DNA of 64,000 bases from positions 3,100,001 through 3,164,000 of the forward strand of contig NZ_CP135052.1 of NCBI RefSeq assembly GCF_029193595.2. The letters are read 5' to 3'. Shown in pieces: positions 43,276-51,846 of the stretch (within the stretch, counting starts at the first letter, position 1; each line of letters starts with the position of its first letter). The DNA comes from Providencia hangzhouensis (GTDB lineage Bacteria > Pseudomonadota > Gammaproteobacteria > Enterobacterales > Enterobacteriaceae). Position numbers and translations under genes: made by a program. The notes beneath the pieces were generated by a model. It was not told where the DNA came from. It did not search any database and was given only the letters and a program-made list of their open reading frames with translations.

Positions 43276-44600
43276 AACATCGATTAGACAAAAACCGTTA
43301 TAACAGCTTTTTGCCTTCACACTTGGCGATATTAAAAACACCACCGTCTTACTTGGCACTATACGTCGCTATTTCTATTAGTGTAGGCGTTTTTATTGCT
43401 ATAACTTGGTCGTTTTTTGGTAAGTTGGATATTCAAGCAACCACGCAAGGTAAACTTATTGTTTCAGGACGAACACAGTTAATTCAAGCGTTTGAATTAA
43501 GTCGTTTAGAACATATTCATGTCACTGATGGGCAAGTAGTAAAACAAGGGGATCCTTTAATAACTGTCAATGTATTAGGTGTTGACCAAGATATCCTAAG
43601 TTTAAATTACCAACATAACTTCCATGTAGCCGAAATATTAATTTATCAAGCATTGATTTCACAACAGCCTATTGAGCAATTACCTTTATTTAACCAATTA
43701 ACTGAACTAGAACAAAACAATACACGGGCTAGCTATCAAACACAAAAAATAGAATTTGATTCATTAATTAATGAACTTAATAATGAAATTCAATTAAATA
43801 CTGTCAATCAGCAAGCTAGAAAAGACGAATTACTCACTATCAATTCCCTCATCGTAAACATCAAAAAGCGCCTCGATGCACACCATTCGTTAACTAAAAA
43901 GCAGTTGATCAGCCAGAAGGAATTTTTAGAACAAGAGCGAGAACTATTAATCGCTAAAAAAGAAAAAGTCACCAAATTATCTGAGCTCTCAATTCTAAAA
44001 AGCCAGTATCAAGCCTTAAATGAAAAGGTAGGCAGAATTAAAGCCCAAAAAAACCAAGAGTGGGATGAAAAATACAAACAAGCTGACTTTAAGCGGGCTT
44101 CCCTTGAGCAAGAACTATTAAAAAATAAAGAAAGAAACCAATTAGAAATCATACGGGCTCCCGTTGATGGCACGATACAACAGCTTGCTACACACACTAT
44201 AGGTGCAGTGTTACAACCCGCACAGCAGTTAATGGCTGTAGTACCTAATAATCATGTTCAACTAGCTGAAATTAAAATCTTAAATAAAGATATTGGTTTC
44301 ATCCATGAAGGGTTAAGAGCAGAGGTGAAAATAGATGCTTTCCCTTACACTCGTTATGGCACAGTTGAAGGGGAAGTGATTTCCGTCTCTCGTGACAGTA
44401 CTCTCGATGAAAATCTTGGATTAGTGTTCTTAGGGCAAATCGGTCTTAAGCAAAAAGAACTAGTAGTTGATGGTGAGTCTATTGAACTGACACCCGGTTT
44501 ATCCATTGTGGCAGAAATAAAAACAGATAAACGCCGTATTATTGATTACTTACTTAGCCCAATCAATGAATACACCTCAAACGCGATGAGAGAAAAATAA
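43272..44600 (+). CDS. HlyD/RtxD-family periplasmic adaptor (membrane fusion protein)
   Basis: A 442-residue adaptor linking the ABC pump to a TolC-type outer-membrane channel. The start at 43272 overlaps the stop of the ABC gene (ATGA); 14 further in-frame upstream codons are rejected. A cytoplasmic N-terminus precedes one transmembrane helix (about 31-54). Then come a lipoyl half-motif (LEHIHVTDGQVVKQGDPLITV), long coiled-coil hairpin helices (about 130-290), the second lipoyl half (IIRAPVDGTIQQLATHTIGAV) and the beta-barrel region. The TolC partner is not in the window. Confidence 0.93.
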   Translation: MKHRLDKNRYNSFLPSHLAILKTPPSYLALYVAISISVGVFIAITWSFFGKLDIQATTQGKLIVSGRTQLIQAFELSRLEHIHVTDGQVVKQGDPLITVNVLGVDQDILSLNYQHNFHVAEILIYQALISQQPIEQLPLFNQLTELEQNNTRASYQTQKIEFDSLINELNNEIQLNTVNQQARKDELLTINSLIVNIKKRLDAHHSLTKKQLISQKEFLEQERELLIAKKEKVTKLSELSILKSQYQALNEKVGRIKAQKNQEWDEKYKQADFKRASLEQELLKNKERNQLEIIRAPVDGTIQQLATHTIGAVLQPAQQLMAVVPNNHVQLAEIKILNKDIGFIHEGLRAEVKIDAFPYTRYGTVEGEVISVSRDSTLDENLGLVFLGQIGLKQKELVVDGESIELTPGLSIVAEIKTDKRRIIDYLLSPINEYTSNAMREK

Positions 44601-44603
44601 TCG

Positions 44604-46702
44604 ATGGAACAGTTAAATAATCATGGTTTGGATGCCTTAGTTTGGGTGGCTAAATATTATCAAAACAATGTTTCATCTGACCAACTAAGACATGCTATTG
44701 GTATGCAAACTTTATCCCCTACTGAGTGGGAAATTAGAGAATGCGCACAAATATTGGGGTATGAAACCGAGCTTATTGCAGCACAATATAAGCAATTAAG
44801 AACACTACCTTTGCCCGCTTTAATCTATATAGATGGTTTCTGGCAAGTAATTAGCCAAGAAAATGAATTGGTACTCATTAACCCGACTAATGATGAACGA
44901 AAACCTATTTATAATTCGATTGGGCATCAACAAGCTGAATTTGACATAGTACTCATTAAGGAGCAATTAGAACCGGAGCAAAAAAAGGCCTTTGGTTTTA
45001 GCTGGTTTATTCCCTCTATTTTGCGACAACATGTTAAATTACGAAATATTTTTATTCTCTCTGCCATTATTCAGCTTTTCGCCTTAATTAGTCCACTGTT
45101 GTTTCAAAATTTAATCGACAAAGTGTTAGTTGGCCGCAGTCTCTCAAATTTACACGTTATTGCATTGGCGATTTTTGCCATTGCTGTTGCAGAGCCGATA
45201 TATGGTTTTATTCGTAATAAGATTTTTAGCCATAGTAGTAGCCAGATAAGCGCTGAATTATCAGGGAAAATTTATCGCCATTTAATGGCCTTACCTTTAA
45301 ATTATTTTAAGCTAAGGCCAACAGGGAAAATTATCGCAAGGATCCGTGAATTAGCTCATATAAGGCAGTTTTTAACGGGCTCGACACTGATGCTATTCAT
45401 TGACTTTATCTTTGTTATCCTTTTTGTCGCGGTTTTATTTTCCTATAGTAGTTTGATGGCTTGGATTTTATTGGGCCTATGGGGGTATTTTTTGTTTTAT
45501 GGATGGTTTTAGGCCCAATCATTCGCCAACAAACTCAAAAATCTTACCAAGCCGATGAAAATGGTCTCACTTTTCTCACCGAAAGTATTACTGGGATTGA
45601 AACCATAAAAACGACAGCAACAGAAAAATACTTTAATCAACGCTGGAAAAAAATATTTAGCAAGCAGCTAACTCAAAGCTTTAAAGTATCAATGCGCAGT
45701 GAAGTTGCCTCTCAGTTAATGACTCTCGTGAGTAAAATAACTACCGCAATTCTTTTGTGGGTTGGTGTCAAGGAGGTATTAAACGGTGGGATTTCTCCTG
45801 GCGAATTAGTGGCATTTAATATGCTAAGCGCGCATGTTACACAACCTGTATTGCGATTTGCCCAGGTTTGGCAAGATTTCCAACATACCATCATTTCATT
45901 GCGTCGGGTGGGAGATATTCTTGATGAACCTGTAGAAAATGAACGTAAAGGGATTGCAAACACTTCAAATATTCACGGAAAAATCGAGTTTCAAAACATC
46001 CGCTTTCGTTATCAACCTGATACGCCTGAAGTTATCAATAATTTGTCATTAATGGTTAATTCTGGTGAATTTATTGGGATTACTGGCCCTTCTGGTTCTG
46101 GAAAAAGCACCTTAACGAAATTATTACAACGACTTTATGTACCACAACATGGGCAAGTTATTGTTGATGGCATGGATTTAGCTGTCGCAGATACTGTGTC
46201 ATTACGCCGAAAAATGAGCGTTGTATTACAAGAAAGCACTTTATTCGTCGGTTCTATTGCAGAGAATATTCGTTTAAGCCACCCGCAAGCGACTCACGAA
46301 CAAGTTATTCACGCAGCAAAATTAGCTGGAGCATATGACTTTATTATGGCATTGCCTGATAATTTTAATTATCCCTTATCAGAAAAAGGCTTGAACCTTT
46401 CAGGTGGTCAACGTCAAAGAATTGCACTTGCGCGCGCTTTACTCACCGAACCAGACATTTTAATTCTCGATGAAGCCACTTCTGCGCTCGATTACGAGTC
46501 AGAAGCTGCCATTATGGAAAATATGCCTTTAATTACGCAAGGAAGAACAGTCATTAGTATTGCTCACCGACTCAACACGATTATGCATGCTGATAGGATA
46601 TGTGTTATTTGCCAAGGAGAAGTACACGAAATGGATACACACGAAAACTTGCTCAAATCAAATGGCTTATACGCCAATTTATGGCGCCAACAAACGCAAT
46701 AA
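44604..46702 (+). pseudogene. Second type I secretion ABC transporter, HlyB/RtxE-like, split by a -1 frame change
   Basis: Two overlapping frames (44604-45512 and an overlapping frame ending at 46702) together encode one HlyB-type exporter of about 700 residues. The first holds the C39-like domain without a catalytic Cys and the first transmembrane helices. The second holds the remaining helices and a complete ATPase with [37 protein letters not shown] and IAHRLNT. The join falls in the transmembrane domain at T_TTT_TTG (45488-45494), right after a G5 run. Reading -1 there restores the spacing seen in HlyB. It may be a one-base deletion, a homopolymer sequencing error, or recoding. All domains otherwise look intact. 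It starts three bases after the adaptor gene. Confidence 0.85.
45481..45494 (+). other. Homopolymer pair and -1 slippery heptamer
   Basis: GGGGG at 45481-45485 and TTTTTT at 45488-45493. In the upstream reading frame the bases fall as TAT TTT TTG, giving a canonical X_XXY_YYZ slippery site T_TTT_TTG (45488-45494). A -1 slip here enters the downstream frame. No strong downstream stem-loop was seen. Confidence 0.8.
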
Positions 46703-46710
46703 CACGGATA

Positions 46711-46746
46711 AAAAAGCATCACACCTATAGCAAGTGGTGCTTTTTT
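46711..46746 (+). terminator. Secretion cassette terminator
   Basis: A stem AAAAAGCATCAC / GTGGTGCTTTTT with one G-U pair, followed by a T-run, lies nine bases past the last ABC frame. It closes the inserted cassette on the right. Confidence 0.85.
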
Positions 46747-46871
46747 ACTAAAAGCGCTCATTTTACAACCGATTAAACCAAATCATCGTAGATGAAGCTA
46801 TAGCACAAGGGGATTAGCTAGGGTATCATGGCGCGCTGAATTACTGGCACACCCTTTTAGCAGTTATAGAC

Positions 46872-47165
46872 ATGGCAAAAGAACAAACGGATCGAACTAC
46901 ACTAGATTTGTTCGCTGAGGAACGAAGGCCTGGGCGACCTAAAACAAGCCCGCTATCACGGGATGAACAACTGAGGATCAACAAACGCAACCAACTGAAA
47001 CGAGATAAAGTGAAAGGATTGCGTAGAGTTGAATTGAAACTGAACGAAGAAGCTGTCGTGATATTGAATCAGTTAGCTGAAGATAAAAATATAAGCCGTA
47101 GTGAATTGATCGAAGAAATTTTGATGTCACAACTTGAGCATGTTAACACATCAATACTCAAATAA
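46872..47165 (+). CDS. ybfE: YbfE, CopB-family protein
   Basis: A 97-residue protein, the same length as E. coli YbfE, with a basic N-terminal half (ERRPGRPKTSPLSRDEQLRINKRNQ) and a ribbon-helix-helix-like C-terminus (ELKLNEEAVVILNQLAEDKNISRSELIEE). The fold suggests a small DNA-binding protein. In E. coli it is reported as LexA-controlled, but I could not find a good CTG-N10-CAG box upstream here. It lies upstream of fldA as in E. coli; the gap to ybfF is filled by the secretion cassette. Confidence 0.92.
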   Translation: MAKEQTDRTTLDLFAEERRPGRPKTSPLSRDEQLRINKRNQLKRDKVKGLRRVELKLNEEAVVILNQLAEDKNISRSELIEEILMSQLEHVNTSILK

Positions 47166-47319
47166 CGTTATCTTGATAAATCACACAAATTTGACAGACT
47201 TAGCATCATTTTTTCGCCAGAATAAGGCGTAATATTCTATCTATTTTCGTTCTAAATGGGCTCTAGAAGGCGAATTTTCACCTCTAGTCCTCTTAGAAAA
47301 ACAAGAGGTTAATCACTTT

Positions 47320-47847
47320 ATGGCAGTCATAGGCATTTTCTTCGGAAGTGACACAGGTAACACAGAAAATATTGCCAAAATGATCCAAGAAAGATTGGGC
47401 AAAGATGTAGCAGAAGTTCACGATATCGCAAAATGTAGTAAAGAAGATATTGAAGCTTTTGATATTCTACTTCTCGGTATTCCAACTTGGTATTATGGTG
47501 AAGCTCAATGTGATTGGGATGATTTCTTCCCTACTCTCGAAGAAATTGATTTCGAAGGTAAACTTGTCGCCTTATTTGGTTGTGGAGACCAGGAAGACTA
47601 CGCTGAATATTTCTGTGATGCTATGGGTACGATCCGCGATATTATTGAGCCTCGTGGTGCTGTTATTGTTGGTCATTGGCCAACAGAAGGTTATCACTTT
47701 GAAGTATCCAAAGGTATGGCAGATGACAACCACTTTGTTGGTTTAGCTATTGATGAAGATCGTCAACCTGAGCTAACTGATGAACGTGTTGATGCATGGG
47801 TAAAACAAATCTCTGAAGAAATGTCTTTAGCTGAAATTTTAGGCTAA
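47320..47847 (+). CDS. fldA: Flavodoxin I
   Basis: A 175-residue (E. coli 176) FMN electron carrier that serves PFL-activating enzyme, biotin synthase, methionine synthase and IspG/IspH. The FMN phosphate loop GSDTGNTEN is at residues 9-17. The isoalloxazine-stacking tryptophan and tyrosine lie in IPTWYYGEAQCDWDDF and GCGDQEDYAEYF, and the long-chain insertion is present. An AAGAGG ribosome site precedes the ATG. It is next to fur, as in E. coli, and supplies the reductant for PflA, encoded at the right end of this window. Confidence 0.97.
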   Translation: MAVIGIFFGSDTGNTENIAKMIQERLGKDVAEVHDIAKCSKEDIEAFDILLLGIPTWYYGEAQCDWDDFFPTLEEIDFEGKLVALFGCGDQEDYAEYFCDAMGTIRDIIEPRGAVIVGHWPTEGYHFEVSKGMADDNHFVGLAIDEDRQPELTDERVDAWVKQISEEMSLAEILG

Positions 47848-48116
47848 TAGATCATATAAAGAAACCTTACCCATAGATTGCACCACTGTCTTGTACAAAA
47901 TGAATCACCTAAGCCAGTGGCGTAATCTAAAATAACCGATAAGGTATCCTAATAGGATAGGTTCTCAAGAGATTATCAAAATAATGAGACAATGCATGGT
48001 TTCTATTTTTATTTTCCATGCCTATAATTGTAAATCAGTTTAGAAGACAACTGTATTGATGTTAAAAATGTCTCATTATTGTTAAATTTATGATTTAAGA
48101 TACAGGACAAACCCGC

Positions 48117-48566
48117 ATGACAGACAACAACAAAGCATTGAAAAATGCTGGACTCAAAGTCACTCTTCCAAGATTAAAAATTTTGGAAGTACTTCAAGAG
48201 CCTGAGTGCCACCACGTCAGTGCGGAAGATCTCTATAAAAAGCTGATCGATATGGGCGAAGAGATCGGGTTAGCAACCGTATACCGCGTGTTAAACCAAT
48301 TTGATGATGCAGGTATCGTAACCCGTCACAACTTCGAGGGTGGTAAATCTGTATTCGAGTTAACTCAGCAACATCACCATGATCATTTAATCTGTTTAGA
48401 TTGTGGAAAAGTGATTGAGTTTACTGACGAATCCATTGAAACTCGCCAAAAAAATATCGCTGCTCGCCATGGCATTAAACTATCTAACCATAGTTTATAT
48501 CTATATGGTCATTGCGCAGATGGTGATTGCCGTGATAATGCTGACGCACACGAAGCAAAAGAGTAA
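48117..48566 (+). CDS. fur: Ferric uptake regulator
   Basis: A 149-residue (E. coli 148) Fe(II)-dependent repressor of iron uptake. The winged helix is at residues 1-80 (VTLPRLKILEVLQEPE, IGLATVYRVLNQFDDAGIV). The metal and dimerisation domain contains HHHDH at 86-90 and the structural zinc cysteines Cys93 and Cys96, with Cys133 and Cys138 downstream. In E. coli translation is coupled to a short ORF (uof); no convincing equivalent is visible here, only very short frames. A strong hairpin follows. Confidence 0.97.
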   Translation: MTDNNKALKNAGLKVTLPRLKILEVLQEPECHHVSAEDLYKKLIDMGEEIGLATVYRVLNQFDDAGIVTRHNFEGGKSVFELTQQHHHDHLICLDCGKVIEFTDESIETRQKNIAARHGIKLSNHSLYLYGHCADGDCRDNADAHEAKE

Positions 48567-48610
48567 TAGTATTCAACCATCGCTGATAAAACGTAATGGT
48601 TAAAAATACC

Positions 48611-48646
48611 AAAACCCTGATAATAAACTTTATCAGGGTTTTTTAT
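48611..48646 (+). terminator. fur terminator
   Basis: A 13-bp perfect stem AAAACCCTGATAA/TTATCAGGGTTTT with a 6-base loop, running into TTTTATTTTA. Confidence 0.92.
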
Positions 48647-48649
48647 TTT

Positions 48650-49046
48650 AAATATCCATATTTTTTTCACTCAATTAGTGATAATTTATGATGAATAACT
48701 TAAATTTAACTATTTATCACTACAATTTTTAGTTAATAAAAAATTTTCCTAGAAACTATAATAGTTGCAATTCAAATCAAAACCCTTATATTATTTCACT
48801 GATGAATATATTCTATCATCTAGAATTATACTTATATATCAAAGTGGTATATAAATAACATTATAGATGTTTTCTAATTTTTCATACTATATAAAAATTA
48901 TTTTATTTCCTTTCTATTATTTTAACTATAATTTAGAAAGTTGATGATTCAAATGTAGCCATAAAGTTAAAATACACTTTAAATGCACAATTACATTTAT
49001 TGACTAAACTAATTACGTATTTTAGTAATTTGTAAGAGATTATCTG
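48650..49046. other. AT-rich upstream region of the bactofilin gene
   Basis: About 400 bases of very AT-rich DNA, poorer in GC than the neighbouring genes, without a supported ORF. It probably carries the bactofilin promoter and could be silenced by H-NS; this is inference from composition only. Confidence 0.45.
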
Positions 49047-49736
49047 ATGAAAAAAACATATCTTTTTCTCAACACAAGTTTTTTCTTCTGGTTTCTTACT
49101 TTAATAGGGTGGTTTTTTAGCTATTTATCTATCACCTTATTTTCGTTCGTATTATCAGTGCTATTCTTGATCTTATACTTCAATCAAAAAAAGGTAAGTA
49201 AAATGTTCACCAAAAGACAAAACAAGCCCACGCCTACATCGACGTCCCCTTCTATAAGTAATGAGCCTGAAGTGACTGCAAAGATAGAAGAACAAATTAC
49301 ACTATCAACGCCTACTATTAGTGAAGAAAAATCGAATACGGTTATCTCTAGGGACGTTATTTTTGAAGGGAATATTACCTCTAATGAGCAAGTACATATC
49401 TATGGAAAAGTCATTGGAAATATAACAGGAAAAGATAATACTGTTAAAGTCATGTTAAACGGCCAAGTCACGGGAAATATTACCTGTAAAGAGCTGGTAG
49501 TTAATGGGCGTATTGAAGGTGAGTGCTTATCTGATACTATTTGTATTGAAAATAATGGCGAAATCCACGGTACTATCCATTACAGTAGCTTATCGATTAA
49601 AAAGGGTGGGGTTTTATCTGGCCATGCTCAAATTAAAAATCCTCCTCATCAATCGGAAAAAGTTACCATATTAAAAGATAAGCTAAAACAAGACGCTATC
49701 ATACCCAATGAAAGTGTAAATAACGCTTCTTTGTAG
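49047..49736 (+). CDS. ccmA: Membrane-anchored bactofilin (polymer-forming cytoskeletal protein), CcmA-like
   Basis: A 229-residue protein with two hydrophobic segments (about 5-27 and 28-46), a polar Ser/Thr/Pro-rich linker and a bactofilin beta-helix domain (about 97-200). The domain shows the repeating pattern SRDVIFEGNITSNEQVHIYGKV, GNITGKDNTVKVMLNGQVTG and LVVNGRIEGE. Bactofilins polymerise without nucleotide and scaffold cell-wall enzymes that set cell shape. Proteus mirabilis CcmA, which affects cell curvature and swarming, is about this size and membrane-bound, so I use that symbol with caution; it is unrelated to cytochrome c maturation CcmA. The gene occupies the place of chiQ between fur and chiP. 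Confidence 0.85.
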   Translation: MKKTYLFLNTSFFFWFLTLIGWFFSYLSITLFSFVLSVLFLILYFNQKKVSKMFTKRQNKPTPTSTSPSISNEPEVTAKIEEQITLSTPTISEEKSNTVISRDVIFEGNITSNEQVHIYGKVIGNITGKDNTVKVMLNGQVTGNITCKELVVNGRIEGECLSDTICIENNGEIHGTIHYSSLSIKKGGVLSGHAQIKNPPHQSEKVTILKDKLKQDAIIPNESVNNASL

Positions 49737-49744
49737 TCACCATA

Positions 49745-49780
49745 AAAATAAGGTGAATATACCCACCTTATTTTCAATTT
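49745..49780 (+). terminator. Bactofilin gene terminator
   Basis: An 11-bp perfect stem AAAATAAGGTG/CACCTTATTTT with an 8-base loop, followed by CAATTTTTAT, nine bases after the stop. Confidence 0.78.
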
Positions 49781-49854
49781 TTATATCAGTATTTACACTT
49801 ATTAAAACATCTCATTAATATTAAAATATATAGCAAACCTCTTTCCTATCTAGG

Positions 49855-49891
49855 CAAATGACTGCCATAGTTCCCCTATAGCAGTCATTTG
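49855..49891 (-). terminator. Hairpin downstream of chiP
   Basis: An 11-bp perfect stem CAAATGACTGC/GCAGTCATTTG with inner ATAG/CTAT pairing lies 20 bases past the chiP stop. There is no clear T-run on the minus strand, so the terminator role is tentative. Confidence 0.45.
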
Positions 49892-49911
49892 TTACTAAAA
49901 TATTTTCTACT

Positions 49912-51309
49912 CTAGAATACAGTAAATGGCATCATTACCATAAACTTAATATCTTTTTCATCTTGGAAAATATTTCCATAACCACCACCATAACTCGGAA
50001 TATCTGTATGATTATCATATTTGGTAAAATGTAGCTTAAATAGCGTATCTTTTGCTCTACCTGACTGCACGGTATATAAAATATCAAAGTTCCATGCACT
50101 TTCTTTTAAGCGTACATCTTGAGCATATTGGCTATTCGTACTTGGTTTAGCATCCCAACCATAAATATATGAGGTTCCGACTTTCCATCCAGCTAAATCC
50201 CAATTTTTTAAATCATACATAACACCAGCCATAACGGCTTTTTCATTATTAGCATTCCAGTCTGAACGGCCATCCCACCAAATATCCATGCGGCCATTTG
50301 ATGTTGCCCAACCAGGGGTCATACGCTGTAGGAAATAACCTTGATTACCTTTAGCTTTTACATAGGTTCCCTCTAATTTAAAATCAAATTCATCGTAGGT
50401 GTAACCTAATGTCATCGCTTGCAACCAAGCTAAACCGTCATAAACATCATTAACTCCGCCGTCTGAAACTTTGTCTTTTGCCCCATAAAATTGATAAGAC
50501 ATACGTAAATCACGGTCTACAACAGGAACAGCATAGGAAACCTTGGCAAAATATTGGTCCATATAGCTTTTTGCTTGCCCATATGCCCCTTCAAGAACTA
50601 AGTTGTTTTTAAAGTCATATTTGAAACCAATTGATTGTAAATAGCTGATCCCAGTTTTACCATCCGCTTCACGAAAATCATACATACTGCGGTACCAAGG
50701 TGCTTTATAGCGGTCGGTCCACATATAGGACATGCTGAGTTCACCATTTTGCTCAAAATCAAACACCCCGCCCACCTCTAATCCACGGTATGTTCCAGGC
50801 ATATAACTCCAATGGGATGCTAATAGCGTTTGCCCCGTTGGTTGAATATAGCCGCCTCTCCCCCAGAAAGGGCCATATTTCAATTTTGCAGCCGCTTTAT
50901 AAAAAGTCACACCACTACGATCCCCTGTCCATTTTTCATCCCAACGTGATTTTGCGTCACTAAAACCGATTTCATTTGGTGCAGCAGGCCCACTGTTCGA
51001 TAGCTCAATAGCTGTAAAACCCGCTAAATCAAGCCCAATAATGTCCTGAAAATAGCCGGATGAGAAATCTAGGCTGGCATTAAACGTTGAGTGTTTAAGA
51101 TTATCCGCATACTTTTTATATTTATCACTATTAGAGTCTAAATCTTTACGTGAACGATCTCGTTGCCAGTAGTAAAGGCCACCAGTAAGTTTTGAATCTT
51201 CAAAAAATTGCTCCGCATGCATGATTGGCTGGTAACCAATAGGTAGCATCGCTATTGCGATTTTTAAGACGAGCAATTTCCTGCCAGTATTGACATTTTT
51301 ATTAACCAT
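49912..51309 (-). CDS. chiP: Chitoporin ChiP (OprD family)
   Basis: A 465-residue (E. coli 468) outer-membrane channel for chitooligosaccharides. A long signal peptide ends near residue 32 (IMHA/EQFF). Blocks close to E. coli ChiP include [60 protein letters not shown] and [18 protein letters not shown], with a C-terminal Phe. AGAGGAATACAAG precedes the ATG. In E. coli chiP is followed by the lipoprotein gene chiQ and sits opposite fur; the position is conserved but chiQ is missing. A TTTCGGCCGAAA palindrome 34-45 bases upstream could be a NagC operator. Confidence 0.93.
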   Translation of the reverse strand: MVNKNVNTGRKLLVLKIAIAMLPIGYQPIMHAEQFFEDSKLTGGLYYWQRDRSRKDLDSNSDKYKKYADNLKHSTFNASLDFSSGYFQDIIGLDLAGFTAIELSNSGPAAPNEIGFSDAKSRWDEKWTGDRSGVTFYKAAAKLKYGPFWGRGGYIQPTGQTLLASHWSYMPGTYRGLEVGGVFDFEQNGELSMSYMWTDRYKAPWYRSMYDFREADGKTGISYLQSIGFKYDFKNNLVLEGAYGQAKSYMDQYFAKVSYAVPVVDRDLRMSYQFYGAKDKVSDGGVNDVYDGLAWLQAMTLGYTYDEFDFKLEGTYVKAKGNQGYFLQRMTPGWATSNGRMDIWWDGRSDWNANNEKAVMAGVMYDLKNWDLAGWKVGTSYIYGWDAKPSTNSQYAQDVRLKESAWNFDILYTVQSGRAKDTLFKLHFTKYDNHTDIPSYGGGYGNIFQDEKDIKFMVMMPFTVF

Positions 51310-51339
51310 TCTTGTATTCCTCTAATATTTTTTAATTTT

Positions 51340-51357
51340 ATTTTTCGGCCGAAATAC
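51340..51357 (-). promoter_or_regulatory. Possible NagC operator before chiP
   Basis: A perfect 12-base palindrome TTTCGGCCGAAA (51343-51354) in an AT-rich setting, 34 bases upstream of the chiP start. It resembles the central part of NagC sites as remembered, and NagC represses chiP in E. coli. Evidence is limited to symmetry and position. Confidence 0.4.
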
Positions 51358-51793
51358 GATTTAACTTTCCATTTAAATCTAAATATTCACAATGAGTTAT
51401 GCCTCTTGCGATGTATTTAGCCTATTTTTTGCAACGCGAATTATCAACACAGATACAGGCTTTGTTGCCAAAATATGATCAACGACACATTAATTTTAAT
51501 TAATTGCCATTATCACCAGTGATGACCTTGCTAAAAATAAAATGTAATAAATTGATAAATATAAAAAATATAGAGAGAATACACATAAGAAAGGGTTCAA
51601 GATAAAATCAATAAATTAACTGTTTGTACCTTAATTTTTCCTATTTTGTAGGAATTCTCAAAGTTCTATCACCACATTGACCTAATTGCCTTAAAAAAGC
51701 TCAGATTACTGAGTCAAATAATTAGGATAAATGTTGTTGTACTGAAAAATAACATACGTAAGTATAAAATTTCTTAACAAACAATAAAGCTAA
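51358..51793. other. Gap between chiP and ansB
   Basis: About 435 bases without a supported gene, upstream of chiP. It should contain the chiP promoter. Nothing else was recognised. Confidence 0.45.
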
Positions 51794-51817
51794 CGGGGTA
51801 CAGGCTACTGCACCCCG
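51794..51817 (-). terminator. ansB terminator
   Basis: A stem CGGGGT-CAG/CTG-ACCCCG interrupted by one mismatch, 30 bases after the ansB stop, followed on the minus strand by TTAGCTTTATTG. Confidence 0.6.
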
Positions 51818-51846
51818 CTGTATTAAATTAACACTTGTTTTGATAA

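Noticed and set aside
45495..45560. A strong downstream stem-loop stimulating -1 frameshifting
   Set aside because: No convincing stem could be drawn within 5-10 bases after the slippery site, so programmed recoding is not claimed, only flagged as possible.
46747..46871. LexA box upstream of ybfE
   Set aside because: E. coli ybfE is reported as LexA-controlled, but the best CTG...CAG pair here (near 46846) has the wrong spacing for a CTG-N10-CAG operator.
47848..48116. A uof-like upstream ORF coupled to fur
   Set aside because: Only very short frames (such as an 8-codon frame near 48059) are present and none overlaps or abuts the fur start.
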